In this document: one piece after another, positions 35,688-44,418 of the stretch
Layout of the letters: every line of letters begins with the position of its first letter
How positions within the stretch are numbered: the first letter of the stretch is position 1
From: Streptomyces shenzhenensis
GTDB lineage: Bacteria > Actinomycetota > Actinomycetes > Streptomycetales > Streptomycetaceae
Assembly (NCBI RefSeq): GCF_003688995.1
Contig: NZ_PENI01000005.1
Span: forward strand, 124,001 to 188,000
Direction of reading: 5' to 3'
Length of the DNA: 64,000 nucleotides
The notes under the pieces: generated by a model
What the model was told of the DNA's origin: nothing
The model's database searches: none
Seen by the model: only the letters and a program-made list of their open reading frames with translations
Program-made: the position numbers and the translations under genes

Positions 35688-37721
35688 ATGGATGTCATCG
35701 GCGTGCTCATCGCCGTCTGTCTGCTCCTCCTCGTCGTCGTGGTCCTGGCCGTCTCACGTCTCTTCCGCAAGGTGGAGCAGGGCAAGGCCCTGATCGTCTC
35801 GAAGATGCGCAAGGTCGACGTGACCTTCACCGGGCAGGTCGTGCTGCCCGTGCTGCACAAGGCCGAGGTGATGGACATCTCGGTGAAGACCATCGAGATC
35901 ACCCGTGCCGGACGGGAGGGGCTGATCTGCCGGGACAACATCCGCGCCGACATCCGCATCTCCTTCTTCGTCCGGGTCAACAAGACCGTCCAGGACGTCA
36001 TCAAGGTCGCCCAGGCCGTGGGCACGGCCCGGGCCAGCGACCGGACCACGCTGCAGGAGCTGTTCCACGCGAAGTTCTCCGAGGCACTGAAGACCGTCGG
36101 CAAGCAGATGGACTTCACCGACCTGTACACCAAGCGCGAGGAACTCCGGTTCCAGATCATCGAGTTGATCGGCGTCGACCTCAACGGCTACCACCTGGAG
36201 GACGCGGCGATCGACTATCTGGAGCAGACGCCGCTGACCCAGCTGGACCCGGCCAACGTGCTCGACGCCCAGGGCATCCGCAAGATCACCGAGTTGACGG
36301 CGGTCGAGCACGTACGCACCAACGAGGCCCAGCGCACCGAGGAGAAGGAGATCACCCGGCAGAACGTCGACGCCCGCGAGGCGATCCTGGAACTCGAACG
36401 CCGGCAGGCCGACGCCGAGATCAAGCAGCGGCGGGAGATCGAGACCACCCGGGCCCGCGAGGAGGCCGAGACCGCGCGGGTGGTGGAGGAGGAACGGCTG
36501 CGCGCCCAGGGCGCGTTCCTGCGCACCGAGGAGCAGCTCGGCGTGCAGCGCGAGAACCAGGCCCGCGAGGTCGCCGTCGCCGCGAAGAACCGCGAGCGGG
36601 TCATCGCGATCGAGAACGAGCGGATCGAGAAGGACCGGCTCATCGAGGTCATCGCCCGGGAGCGGGAGACCCAGCTCACCCGGATCGCCGCCGAGAAGGA
36701 GGTCGAGGCGGAGAAGCGGGACATCGCCGAGGTCATCCGCGAGCGCGTGGCCGTGGACCGTACGGTCGCCGAGCAGGAGGAGTCGATCAAGAAGCTGCGC
36801 GCGGTCGAGGAGGCCGAGCGGGAGCGGCAGGCCGTGATCATCGCCGCGGAGGCCGAGGCACAGGAGCAGCTGGTCAAGGACATCAAGGCGGCGCAGGCCG
36901 CCGAGCAGGCCGCCACACACCGCGCCGCCGAGGAACTCACCCTGGCCGAGGCCCGGTTGAAGAAGGCCGACCTGGATGCCCGGGCCAAGTTGCGGCTGGC
37001 CGAGGCCGTCCAGGCCGAGGCCGCGGCCGAAGGGCTCGCCGCCGTCCAGGTCCGCGACAAGGAGGCCGAGGTCATCGAGAAGACCGGCCGCGCCGAGGCC
37101 GTGGCCACCGAGGCCCGCATCCGCGCGGAGGCGGAGGGCGCCCAGGCCAGGGCGCTGGCCGAGGCCACGGCCGTCGCCGAGAAGCTGAAGGCCGAGGCGG
37201 CGGGCCTGACCGAGAAGGCCCGCGCCATGGCCGCGCTGGACGAGGCGTCCCGCGGGCATGAGGAGTACCGGCTGCGCCTTCAGGCCGAGAAGGAGATCCG
37301 GCTCGCCGGTTTCGACGTGCAGCGGCAGGTCGCCGAGGCGCAGGCCACCGTCCTCGCGACCGGCCTTGAGCACGCCGACATCGACATCGTCGGCGGCGAG
37401 TCCGTCTTCTTCGACCGGCTGATGTCAGCCATCGGGCTCGGCAAGAGCGTCGACGGCTTCGTCGCCCACTCCGCGACCGCGCAGGCCCTGGCCGGGCCCT
37501 GGCTGGACGGCACATCGAACCTCGCCGACGACCTGAGCCGCGTCCTCGGCTCGGTCTCCGCCGCCGACGTGCAGCACCTCACCGTCTCCGCCCTGCTGAT
37601 GAAGCTGATGAAGGCCGACGGCGCGCACGCCGGACAGCTGCGCCAACTCCTCGACCGGGCCGGTGAACTGGGCCTCGCCGACACCCCGCTCACCGCACTG
37701 AACGGTGCGGCCGGGGCCTGA
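35688..37721 (+). CDS. Flotillin-like SPFH domain protein (YqiK family)
   Basis: A 677-residue protein. One N-terminal membrane helix (about 4-24) is followed by an SPFH/Band 7 domain (about 27-200; GQVVLPVLHKAEVMDISVKT, REGLICRDNIRADIRI). A very long Glu/Ala/Arg-rich coiled coil (about 215-565) with flotillin EA repeats and a small C-terminal helical domain complete it. It should oligomerise as a membrane-attached scaffold or cage. ATG 35688 is the start; it lies downstream of the small membrane protein gene and 75 bases ahead of the giant ATPase gene. Its length and architecture match YqiK flotillins. Confidence 0.9.
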   Translation: MDVIGVLIAVCLLLLVVVVLAVSRLFRKVEQGKALIVSKMRKVDVTFTGQVVLPVLHKAEVMDISVKTIEITRAGREGLICRDNIRADIRISFFVRVNKTVQDVIKVAQAVGTARASDRTTLQELFHAKFSEALKTVGKQMDFTDLYTKREELRFQIIELIGVDLNGYHLEDAAIDYLEQTPLTQLDPANVLDAQGIRKITELTAVEHVRTNEAQRTEEKEITRQNVDAREAILELERRQADAEIKQRREIETTRAREEAETARVVEEERLRAQGAFLRTEEQLGVQRENQAREVAVAAKNRERVIAIENERIEKDRLIEVIARERETQLTRIAAEKEVEAEKRDIAEVIRERVAVDRTVAEQEESIKKLRAVEEAERERQAVIIAAEAEAQEQLVKDIKAAQAAEQAATHRAAEELTLAEARLKKADLDARAKLRLAEAVQAEAAAEGLAAVQVRDKEAEVIEKTGRAEAVATEARIRAEAEGAQARALAEATAVAEKLKAEAAGLTEKARAMAALDEASRGHEEYRLRLQAEKEIRLAGFDVQRQVAEAQATVLATGLEHADIDIVGGESVFFDRLMSAIGLGKSVDGFVAHSATAQALAGPWLDGTSNLADDLSRVLGSVSAADVQHLTVSALLMKLMKADGAHAGQLRQLLDRAGELGLADTPLTALNGAAGA

Positions 37722-37796
37722 TGAACCGCGGTGCCCAAGCTGCCGCACAGGGGACGGCAGCTTGGGCCCGCACCTCTTGGAAGGGACGCACGATCC

Positions 37797-40700
37797 ATGG
37801 CAACCGTCCCGGAGACGGGTCCGTACGACGCCGTCGACACCGGAACGTACGAGGTGCTGCGCGACCGGCTCACCGCGCAGGCCGCCGAACTCACCCACGG
37901 CGCCGAAGCCCTCGACGCCCGCCGCGTCGCGGAGTTCGGCGCCACCGGGCTCGACCTCACCGGCACCGGCCGGCTGCGCACCGACGGCGCCACCGTGCCC
38001 CGGGACGTCGTCGCCGTCGGCGACCGGCTGCTGTTCGGCCACCACACCGCCCGGCCCGAGCCGCGGGTGGCCGACGTCCTCACCCTGTACGACCGCAACC
38101 TCGACCCGCTGCCCGCGCACACGGTGCCAGGACTGCTCGACGACCCCGCTTTCATCAGGGAGTTCGCGGCGCTGCACCGCTACTACCGGGAGGCCAGGCT
38201 GCTGCGGCTGCGCCGGGTCGAGGGCAGACTGCTGGCCGTCTTCCGGACCGGCGAAAGCGGCGACGACGTCCGGGTGCTGCGCTGGACGCTCACCGACGAC
38301 GGACGCGCCGTGTTCCTGGACGCCCGCGGTGAACGGGACCATGTCCGGCCGCCCGCCCACGACTTCGCCTGGACCGGGACGACCCGCGCGGACCAGGTGC
38401 CCGGCCGTCACCCGCATGTCGCCGTGCACGGCGAGATCCAGGTGTCGACCGTGGGCGGCGCCCTCACCGTCCGGGCGGAGGCCGGGGAGGACGCCGACGG
38501 CGATCCGGTCCACAGCGAGCCGGTGGCCGAGCCCCTGCAGTCGCTCGCCGACGCCGACATCGCGCACGCCCGCATCGGCGCGCTGATCCTGCTGCGGATC
38601 CGCCCCTACAAGGAGGACACCCACCGCTACCTGGTGTTCAACACCCTGACCAGGACGGTCGTCCGCCTCGACGGCATCGGGCGGGCCTGCCGCCGGCTGC
38701 CCGAGGACCAGGGCATCGTCTTCCCCGGCGGCTACTGCCTGGCGGACGGCAGCCACAAGACGTACGAACTCGACACGAGCGGCCTGGAGTTCGAGCGGGA
38801 GGTGCGCTCCCCGTACGGGGAGGACGTCCTGTTCGCGTTTCACGCCGAGGCCACCGGGCGCAGTCTGCTGCTGTCGTACCACATGATCCGCAAGGAGATC
38901 GCGAGCCCGCTGCCCTGCCACGGCTGGGCCGCCTTCGACGACGGCACCCTGATGGTGCTGCGCGCCGACCCGGCGGGCGCCGCCGCCGAACCGGCCCGCG
39001 TCCACCCGCTCCAGATCTGGACCTCCCCCTACGTCGCCGACGCGTGTGTCGCCCCCGCCGGCGGCGGCGCGCTCGGCCGCGTCGGCAACGCCGACCTCGT
39101 CCGCGGGATCTCCGACTGCCTGTCCATCGGCCGCACGGCCGCCGGGACCACCCCGACGACCGAGATGTACCAGGCGCTGCTCGCCGACTGCGTCCGCGCG
39201 GCCGACACCCACCACTGGCTGGCCGACCCCGAACTCGGTGGACTGCACACCCCGTTGGCCGCCGTACGGGACACGGCCGAACAGGTGCTGGCCGAGTTCC
39301 GGGCCGTGCGGACCCTGACCCGGCAGGCCGCCGACGCGCTCGACGAGGCCGCCGACCGGCTCGCGGCCGTGGTGCGCCGGCTGCGCGGCGAGGCGCCCCG
39401 CGACGCCGCCGCCTGGGTCGCCCGGCTGACCGAACTGCGGCAAGCCCAGGGTCACTTGCTGACCCTCAAGGAGACGCGGTACACGGACACCGCCCGCCTC
39501 GACGCGCTCGCCGCCGAGGCGGAGGCGGACCTCGCCGCGTCCGGCAGGCGGGCCGTCGCCTTCCTGGCCCGCGCGGACGCCTTCGCCGAGCACCACCGGG
39601 ACGTCGAACGGCTCGCCGCCGACGCCGAGTCGATCGACACCACCGCGCAGGCGGCGCCCGTCGCCGACCGGCTCGACGCCCTCGCCGACGGGCTGCGCAC
39701 GGTCACCGAGGTCGTCGCCGGTCTCGACGTCGCCGACCCCGCCGTACGGACCTCGGTGCTGGAGCGGGCCGCGGAGGTACTCGGTGGCGTCAACCGGGCC
39801 CGGGCGCTGCTGGACGCCCGCTGCCGCGCCCTGCGCGACGGAGAGGCACACGCCGCGTTCGCCGCCGAGACCGCGCTGCTCGGCCAGGCGGTCACCGCCG
39901 CGCTCGCCGTGGCCGGCACCCCCGAGGAGTGCGACGAGCAACTCGCCCGCACCCTCGTCCGGCTGGAGAACCTGGAGTCGCGGTTCGCGGAGTTCGACGA
40001 GCACCTCGCCGCGGTCGCCGACCGGCGCACCGAGGTGTACGAGGCGTTCTCGGCCCGCAAGCAGACACTTCTGGACGACCGGGCCCGCCGCGCCGAACGG
40101 CTCGCCGTCCTCGCCGACCGCCTCCTGGAGACGCTCGCCCGCCGCGCCGCCACGCTCGCCGACGCCGACGCGGTCAGCACCTTCTTCGCCTCCGACCCGA
40201 TGGTCGCCAGGATCCGCCGGACCGCCGACGACCTGCGCGCCCTCGGCGATCCGGTGCGCGCCGAGGAACTGGACGGCCGGCTGGCGGCGGCACGCCAGGA
40301 GGCGGCCCGCACCCTGCGCGACCGCACCGACCTGTACGGCGACGGCGGCCGCACCATCCGGTTGGGCGGCCACCGCTTCGCGGTCACCGCGCAGCCCGCC
40401 GAACTCACCCTGGTCCCGCACGGCGACGGCCTGGCCCTCGCCCTCACCGGCACCGACTACCGCTCCCCGGTCACCGACCCGGAGTTCACCGCCGCCCGGC
40501 CGCACGGGGACCGTCCGCTGCCGTCCGAGTCGCCCGAGGTCTACCGGGCGGAACACCTCGCGGCCCGGATGCTGCGCGAGCACGGCCCGGCCGCCCTGGC
40601 GGCGGCCGAGCTGCCCGACCTGGTCGCCCGGGCGGCGGCCGAGGCCCACGACGAGGGCTACGAGCGCGGTGTCCACGACCATGACGCCACGGTGATCCTC

Positions 40701-42707
40701 GGCGCGCTCCTGCCCCTGTACGAGCGGGCCGGGCCGCTGCGTCACGAGCCCGCGGCCCGCGCCGCCGCCCAGCTGTTCTGGGCGCACGGCACCCGCGCCG
40801 AGGCCCGGACCAGGTGGACGCGGCGCGCGGTGTCGCTGGCCCGGGCCCGCGACACCTTCGGCCCCGGGCCCGAGATCGGCGAACTGGAGGCGGAACTGGC
40901 CGCCGCGCTCGACGCCTGGACCCCGGGAACCGCGCCGGACGCCGCCGCGGCAGCCGCGTACCTCTTCGAGGAGCTGACCACCGGCCCCGACGGCTTCGTC
41001 ATCGGCGCGGCCACCCAGGCCCTCCTCGACAAGTTCCGCCGCACGGTGGACGGTTCGGCCTACGCGGCGGACCTGGCCGCGCTCGGCGACCTCGCCGACC
41101 GCCGCCAGCTGGCCGGGGCCTGGCTGTCGTCTTACCTCTCGGCCACCGGCGCGGACGTCACCCCCGGCGAACTGGCCGAGGCGGTGGCCGCCGAGCTGTG
41201 CCCGGACCTGACCCGCTACCCGTCCGACGCCTCGCCCACGGCCACCGCCGAGGACCTGCTCGGCACCCATCCGCGCATCACCGGCCGCCGCCTGCCGCTG
41301 CGGATCGACGAGTTCCTGGCCCGCACCCGGCGGTTCGCGGAGCGGGACGTGCCCGCCCACCGCGCCTTCCGGCAGCGGCGCGCCGCCCTGGTCGCCGCCG
41401 AGCGGGCCCGGCTGCGCCTGGACGAGTACCGCCCGCGCGCCATGACGGCGTTCGTGCGCAACCGGCTCGTCGACGAGGTGTATCTGCCGCTCGTCGGCGA
41501 CAGCCTGGCCCGGCAGCTCGGCACCACGGGCGAGACGAGACGCACCGACACGGGCGGCCTGCTGCTGCTTCTCTCCCCGCCCGGCTACGGAAAGACCACG
41601 CTGATCGAGTACGTCGCCGACCGCCTCGGCCTGATGCTGGTGACCGCGAGCGGCCCGGCGCTCGGCCACGCCGTCACCTCGCTGGACCCGGCCGACGCCC
41701 CGAACGCCACCGCACGCCGGGAGGTCGAGAAGATCAACTTCGCGCTGGCGGCGGGCAACAACACCCTGCTGTACCTGGACGACATCCAGCACACCTCGCC
41801 CGAACTGCTGGAGAAGTTCATCCCGTTGTGCGACGCCACCCGCCGGGTCGACGGGGTGCGGGACGGCGAACCGCGCACCTACGATCTGCGCGGCAAGCGG
41901 TTCGCCGTCTGCATGGCCGGCAACCCCTACACCGCGTCCGGCGCCCGCTTCCACGTCCCCGACATGCTCGCCAACCGCGCCGACGTGTGGAACCTGGGCG
42001 ACGTCCTCACCGGCAAGGAGGACGTGTTCGCCCTCAGCTTCCTGGAGAACGCGCTCACCGCGAACCCGGTGCTCGCCCCGCTCGCCGCCCAGGACCGCCA
42101 CGACCTCGACGCGTTCGTCCGGCTCGCCGCCGATCCCGGCGCCCGCCCGGGCCGGCTCGCGCACGCCGACGAACCGGCCGAGGCGGAGCGGATCGTGGCC
42201 GTCCTGCGGCACCTGCTCACCGTGCGCGAGACGGTCCTCGCAGTCAACGCGGCCTACATCGCCTCGGCCGCCCGGTCGGACGCCACCCGCACCGAGCCGC
42301 CGTTCAGGCTCCAGGGCTCCTACCGCACCATGAACCGGATCGCCCAGCGCATCCGCCCCGTCATGAACGACACCGAACTCGCCGCCGTGATCGACGACCA
42401 CTTCACCGCGGAGGCCCGGACGCTCGCCGGCGAGGCTGAGGCGAACCTGCTGAAGCTGGCCGGGCTGCGCGGTCGGCTCACCCCCGAACAGGCCGCCCGC
42501 TGGTCCGAGTTGACGGCCGCCTACGTGCGCTCGCAGGCGCTCGGCGGCCCCGCCGAGGAGCCCATGGTCCGGGCCGTGGCCGCGCTCGGGCTGCTCGCCG
42601 ACCGGCTGGCCGCCGTCGAGGCCGCCCTCACCCGCGCCGTCGCCCCGGTCACCCCGCCCGCCGACCCCCGGGCCCGGCACGCCGCCGGGCCGAAGGAGCA
42701 GCCGTGA
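37797..42707 (+). CDS. Giant AAA ATPase ('DNA repair ATPase', DUF3686-type N-terminus)
   Basis: A 1636-residue protein. The N-terminal part (to about 440) resembles the DUF3686 region of proteins annotated as DNA repair ATPases. A long helical middle, rich in Ala/Arg/Glu/Leu, follows. The C-terminal AAA module (about 1250-1450) has Walker A PPGYGKTT (1261-1268), Walker B LLYLDDIQH with D1328-D1329, and a MoxR-like AGNPY ... LANRADVW sensor/finger region. The catalytic Glu of Walker B is replaced by Asp. ATG 37797 follows a GGAAGGGA site. Coupling to the SPFH gene suggests an SPFH-anchored AAA machine, by analogy with HflKC-FtsH; DNA repair is only an annotation label. Confidence 0.82.
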   Translation: MATVPETGPYDAVDTGTYEVLRDRLTAQAAELTHGAEALDARRVAEFGATGLDLTGTGRLRTDGATVPRDVVAVGDRLLFGHHTARPEPRVADVLTLYDRNLDPLPAHTVPGLLDDPAFIREFAALHRYYREARLLRLRRVEGRLLAVFRTGESGDDVRVLRWTLTDDGRAVFLDARGERDHVRPPAHDFAWTGTTRADQVPGRHPHVAVHGEIQVSTVGGALTVRAEAGEDADGDPVHSEPVAEPLQSLADADIAHARIGALILLRIRPYKEDTHRYLVFNTLTRTVVRLDGIGRACRRLPEDQGIVFPGGYCLADGSHKTYELDTSGLEFEREVRSPYGEDVLFAFHAEATGRSLLLSYHMIRKEIASPLPCHGWAAFDDGTLMVLRADPAGAAAEPARVHPLQIWTSPYVADACVAPAGGGALGRVGNADLVRGISDCLSIGRTAAGTTPTTEMYQALLADCVRAADTHHWLADPELGGLHTPLAAVRDTAEQVLAEFRAVRTLTRQAADALDEAADRLAAVVRRLRGEAPRDAAAWVARLTELRQAQGHLLTLKETRYTDTARLDALAAEAEADLAASGRRAVAFLARADAFAEHHRDVERLAADAESIDTTAQAAPVADRLDALADGLRTVTEVVAGLDVADPAVRTSVLERAAEVLGGVNRARALLDARCRALRDGEAHAAFAAETALLGQAVTAALAVAGTPEECDEQLARTLVRLENLESRFAEFDEHLAAVADRRTEVYEAFSARKQTLLDDRARRAERLAVLADRLLETLARRAATLADADAVSTFFASDPMVARIRRTADDLRALGDPVRAEELDGRLAAARQEAARTLRDRTDLYGDGGRTIRLGGHRFAVTAQPAELTLVPHGDGLALALTGTDYRSPVTDPEFTAARPHGDRPLPSESPEVYRAEHLAARMLREHGPAALAAAELPDLVARAAAEAHDEGYERGVHDHDATVILGALLPLYERAGPLRHEPAARAAAQLFWAHGTRAEARTRWTRRAVSLARARDTFGPGPEIGELEAELAAALDAWTPGTAPDAAAAAAYLFEELTTGPDGFVIGAATQALLDKFRRTVDGSAYAADLAALGDLADRRQLAGAWLSSYLSATGADVTPGELAEAVAAELCPDLTRYPSDASPTATAEDLLGTHPRITGRRLPLRIDEFLARTRRFAERDVPAHRAFRQRRAALVAAERARLRLDEYRPRAMTAFVRNRLVDEVYLPLVGDSLARQLGTTGETRRTDTGGLLLLLSPPGYGKTTLIEYVADRLGLMLVTASGPALGHAVTSLDPADAPNATARREVEKINFALAAGNNTLLYLDDIQHTSPELLEKFIPLCDATRRVDGVRDGEPRTYDLRGKRFAVCMAGNPYTASGARFHVPDMLANRADVWNLGDVLTGKEDVFALSFLENALTANPVLAPLAAQDRHDLDAFVRLAADPGARPGRLAHADEPAEAERIVAVLRHLLTVRETVLAVNAAYIASAARSDATRTEPPFRLQGSYRTMNRIAQRIRPVMNDTELAAVIDDHFTAEARTLAGEAEANLLKLAGLRGRLTPEQAARWSELTAAYVRSQALGGPAEEPMVRAVAALGLLADRLAAVEAALTRAVAPVTPPADPRARHAAGPKEQP

Positions 42708-42826
42708 TCCCCTTCCTGACGCCGCTCGCCGGAGCCGTGCTCATCGTGGCGTTCCGCACCGCCGTGCTGGTCCGCCGGGACCGGCGGCGGGCCCGTGCCC
42801 TGCGACTGCCGCCCGACCGCGAGTGA
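42704..42826 (+). CDS. 40-residue single-span membrane peptide at the end of the SPFH/AAA operon
   Basis: GTG 42704 overlaps the ATPase stop (GTGA) and opens a 40-codon frame ending at TGA 42824-42826. It encodes a hydrophobic N-terminal helix (about residues 3-22, with one Arg inside) followed by a very basic tail, VRRDRRRARALR. GAAGGAGCAG just ahead is a good ribosome binding site. The overlap, binding site and membrane-anchor pattern argue that it is real and translated with the ATPase. No family is recognised. Confidence 0.65.
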   Translation: MIPFLTPLAGAVLIVAFRTAVLVRRDRRRARALRLPPDRE

Positions 42827-42869
42827 CCGGCGGCGCCGCGCTATGCTGGAGGCTCGCTGCGGCCTCGGC

Positions 42870-42932
42870 CCAGCGCGGCGGTGGGGCTCGCCGTACCCGA
42901 ACCGCGGCACCGATGCCGCCAACAGTCCCTGC
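42870..42932 (+). promoter_or_regulatory. Fluoride riboswitch aptamer (crcB motif)
   Basis: The 5' side of P1, GGGGCT (42883-42888), pairs with AGTCCC (42924-42929). The pseudoknot GGCG (42877-42880) pairs with CGCC (42889-42892). P3 is GCGGCA (42904-42909) with TGCCGC (42914-42919) around a CCGA loop. GAACC precedes P3 and CAAC follows it, in the positions of the conserved joining bases. It lies directly upstream of two fluoride-channel genes. The match rests on structure and context; I could not run a covariance model. Confidence 0.82.
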
Positions 42933-42940
42933 TTGCAACG

Positions 42941-42982
42941 GTGTCTGCCCGCATGCGCGGGCCCCCGGCGAGTAGGAGACAC
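42941..42982 (+). promoter_or_regulatory. Riboswitch expression platform sequestering the crcB ribosome binding site
   Basis: GTGTCT (42941-42946) is complementary to AGACAC (42977-42982), which overlaps the end of the ribosome binding site AGTAGGAG (42971-42978). Inside this stem GCCCGC (42947-42952) pairs with GCGGGC (42957-42962). The layout favours control of translation initiation of the 42988 gene, with fluoride binding expected to free the site; the inner hairpin could instead act as a terminator. Confidence 0.6.
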
Positions 42983-42987
42983 ATCTC

Positions 42988-43476
42988 ATGACGGCCCCGG
43001 ACTCCAGGACGGCGGCGCGGCTCCCGCGTCCCGGCAGCGCACCGCGCACCCCCGCCCGACGGCTGCCCGGACCGGGACAGGCGCCGGTCGTGGCGGTGGT
43101 GGCGGTCGGCGGCGGGATCGGCGCGGCGGCACGGTACGGCGCCGCCCTGCTATGGCCGACCGCCCCGAACGCCTTTCCGTGGACGGTCCTGTGGGTCAAC
43201 ACGGCCGGCTGCGCGGTGATCGGCGCGTTCATGGTGCTCATCGGCGAGGCCGGTGCGGTCCACCCGCTGGTGCGGCCGTTCTTCGGCACGGGCGTGCTCG
43301 GCGGCTTCACGACCTTCTCCACCTACGCCGTGGACATCCAGCGGCTGGTGACCGAGGGACGTCCGGGCACCGCCCTGGCCTATCTGGCCGCGACGTTGGC
43401 GGCGGCGCTCACGGCGGTGTGGCTCGCGGCGACGGCGACCCGCCGCGCGCTGGCGGCACGGCGGGGCCGGCGATGA
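42988..43476 (+). CDS. crcB: Fluoride efflux channel subunit CrcB/FluC (first copy)
   Basis: A 162-residue protein. After a Pro/Arg-rich extension of about 35 residues come four helices with FluC motifs: [18 protein letters not shown] (the N-x-x-G region), and [11 protein letters not shown], the Phe/Thr/Ser track lining the pore. FluC channels are dual-topology dimers that expel fluoride; actinobacteria often carry two heterologous copies. ATG 42988 is controlled by the riboswitch. Its stop overlaps the second copy's ATG. Confidence 0.92.
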   Translation: MTAPDSRTAARLPRPGSAPRTPARRLPGPGQAPVVAVVAVGGGIGAAARYGAALLWPTAPNAFPWTVLWVNTAGCAVIGAFMVLIGEAGAVHPLVRPFFGTGVLGGFTTFSTYAVDIQRLVTEGRPGTALAYLAATLAAALTAVWLAATATRRALAARRGRR

Positions 43477-43862
43477 CGGGCGCGGGCATGAACTGGCTGC
43501 TGGTCGTGGCCGGCGGGACGGTCGGTGCCCCGCTGCGGTACCTCACCGACCGGGCCGTGCAGCGGCGGCACGACACCGGCTTCCCCTGGGGCACCTTGAC
43601 CGTGAACGTCGTCGGCTGTCTGGTCCTCGGACTGCTGGCGGGGGCCGCGACGGCCGGGGCCGCCTCGGACCGGGTGCAACTGGCGCTGGGCACCGGGCTG
43701 TGCGGGGCGCTCACGACGTACTCGACGTTCTCGTACGAGACGCTGCGCCTGGCGCAGGACGGGGCGCGGTTCCTGGCCGCCGCCAACGCGGTCGCCAGCG
43801 TGGTGGCCGGCCTGGGCGCGGCGTTCACCGGAGCCGCCTGCGCCGCGGCGCTGTGGGGCTGA
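43473..43862 (+). CDS. crcB: Fluoride efflux channel subunit CrcB/FluC (second copy)
   Basis: A 129-residue FluC with [22 protein letters not shown] and the pore segment [10 protein letters not shown]. It overlaps the first copy by four bases (ATGA) and is in the same riboswitch-controlled transcript. The two proteins probably form a heterodimer. A second ATG five codons in (MNWLL) is an alternative start. Confidence 0.93.
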   Translation: MTGAGMNWLLVVAGGTVGAPLRYLTDRAVQRRHDTGFPWGTLTVNVVGCLVLGLLAGAATAGAASDRVQLALGTGLCGALTTYSTFSYETLRLAQDGARFLAAANAVASVVAGLGAAFTGAACAAALWG

Positions 43863-43882
43863 CGGCCGCCGGGGAGGGTCCG

Positions 43883-44380
43883 TCAGGGGCGGTGGCCCGG
43901 GTGCGGCGGGGGTGGCGGGAGCGGGGTGCGCGGGGCCTCGCCGGGCCAGACCAGCAGGACCGGGCAGGGGGCGTGGTCGACGACGAACCGGGTGGCCGGC
44001 CCGAGGCTCCGCGGGCCGAGCCGTGCCGGGTCGCCGTCCCGGGCGCAGACCAGCAGACCGGCGTCCCGCGCCGCGGCGACGACCTCCCGCTCCACTCGGC
44101 CGCCGCGCTCCACGCATGTGCACGGGCGCCCCAGCCGGTCGGCGGCGGCCCGCAGCAGGTCCCGCCCGGAGGCCGCGGCGAGCCGCTCCAGGCTGGTGCC
44201 CGGGTCGCGCTCGGGACGCCCGCGGCCGAGCAGCCCGGCGAACGCGCCGTGCGCGGTCTCGGCGAGGGCGTCGTCGCGGACGTACAGCAGCGCGATCTCC
44301 TCGCCCGGGGCGGCACGGGCGCGCGCCGCGTCGACGCAGGCGGGCCAGGTGCCCTCGACGATCCAGACGATGACGCTCAT
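43883..44380 (-). CDS. Universal stress protein family protein
   Basis: A 165-residue single UspA domain. VIVWIVEGTWPACVDAA is the first strand and helix, LLVCARDGDPARLGPRSLGPATRFVVDHAPCPVLLVW is the ATP-loop-like C-terminal region (G-x2-G-x9-G-S/T pattern, here LGPRSLG), and a Pro-rich tail follows. ATG 44380. It lies 38 bases after the ArsB-like gene and probably shares its transcript. The first strand is degenerate compared with ATP-binding Usps, so nucleotide binding is uncertain. Confidence 0.75.
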   Translation of the reverse strand: MSVIVWIVEGTWPACVDAARARAAPGEEIALLYVRDDALAETAHGAFAGLLGRGRPERDPGTSLERLAAASGRDLLRAAADRLGRPCTCVERGGRVEREVVAAARDAGLLVCARDGDPARLGPRSLGPATRFVVDHAPCPVLLVWPGEAPRTPLPPPPPHPGHRP

Positions 44381-44418
44381 CGGCGGCTCCGGCGGTGGTC
44401 CGTGGCGGTGGTGCCCGG

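Noticed and set aside
34808..37261. 817-codon plus-strand frame through the gap and the flotillin gene
   Set aside because: Wrong frame of the flotillin coding region; the true frame shows SPFH and coiled-coil patterns.
37425..42680. Very long minus-strand open frame opposite the giant ATPase gene
   Set aside because: It is a high-GC antisense shadow: Gly/Gln/Val-rich, without a family motif, and fully explained by the plus-strand gene with clear Walker motifs.
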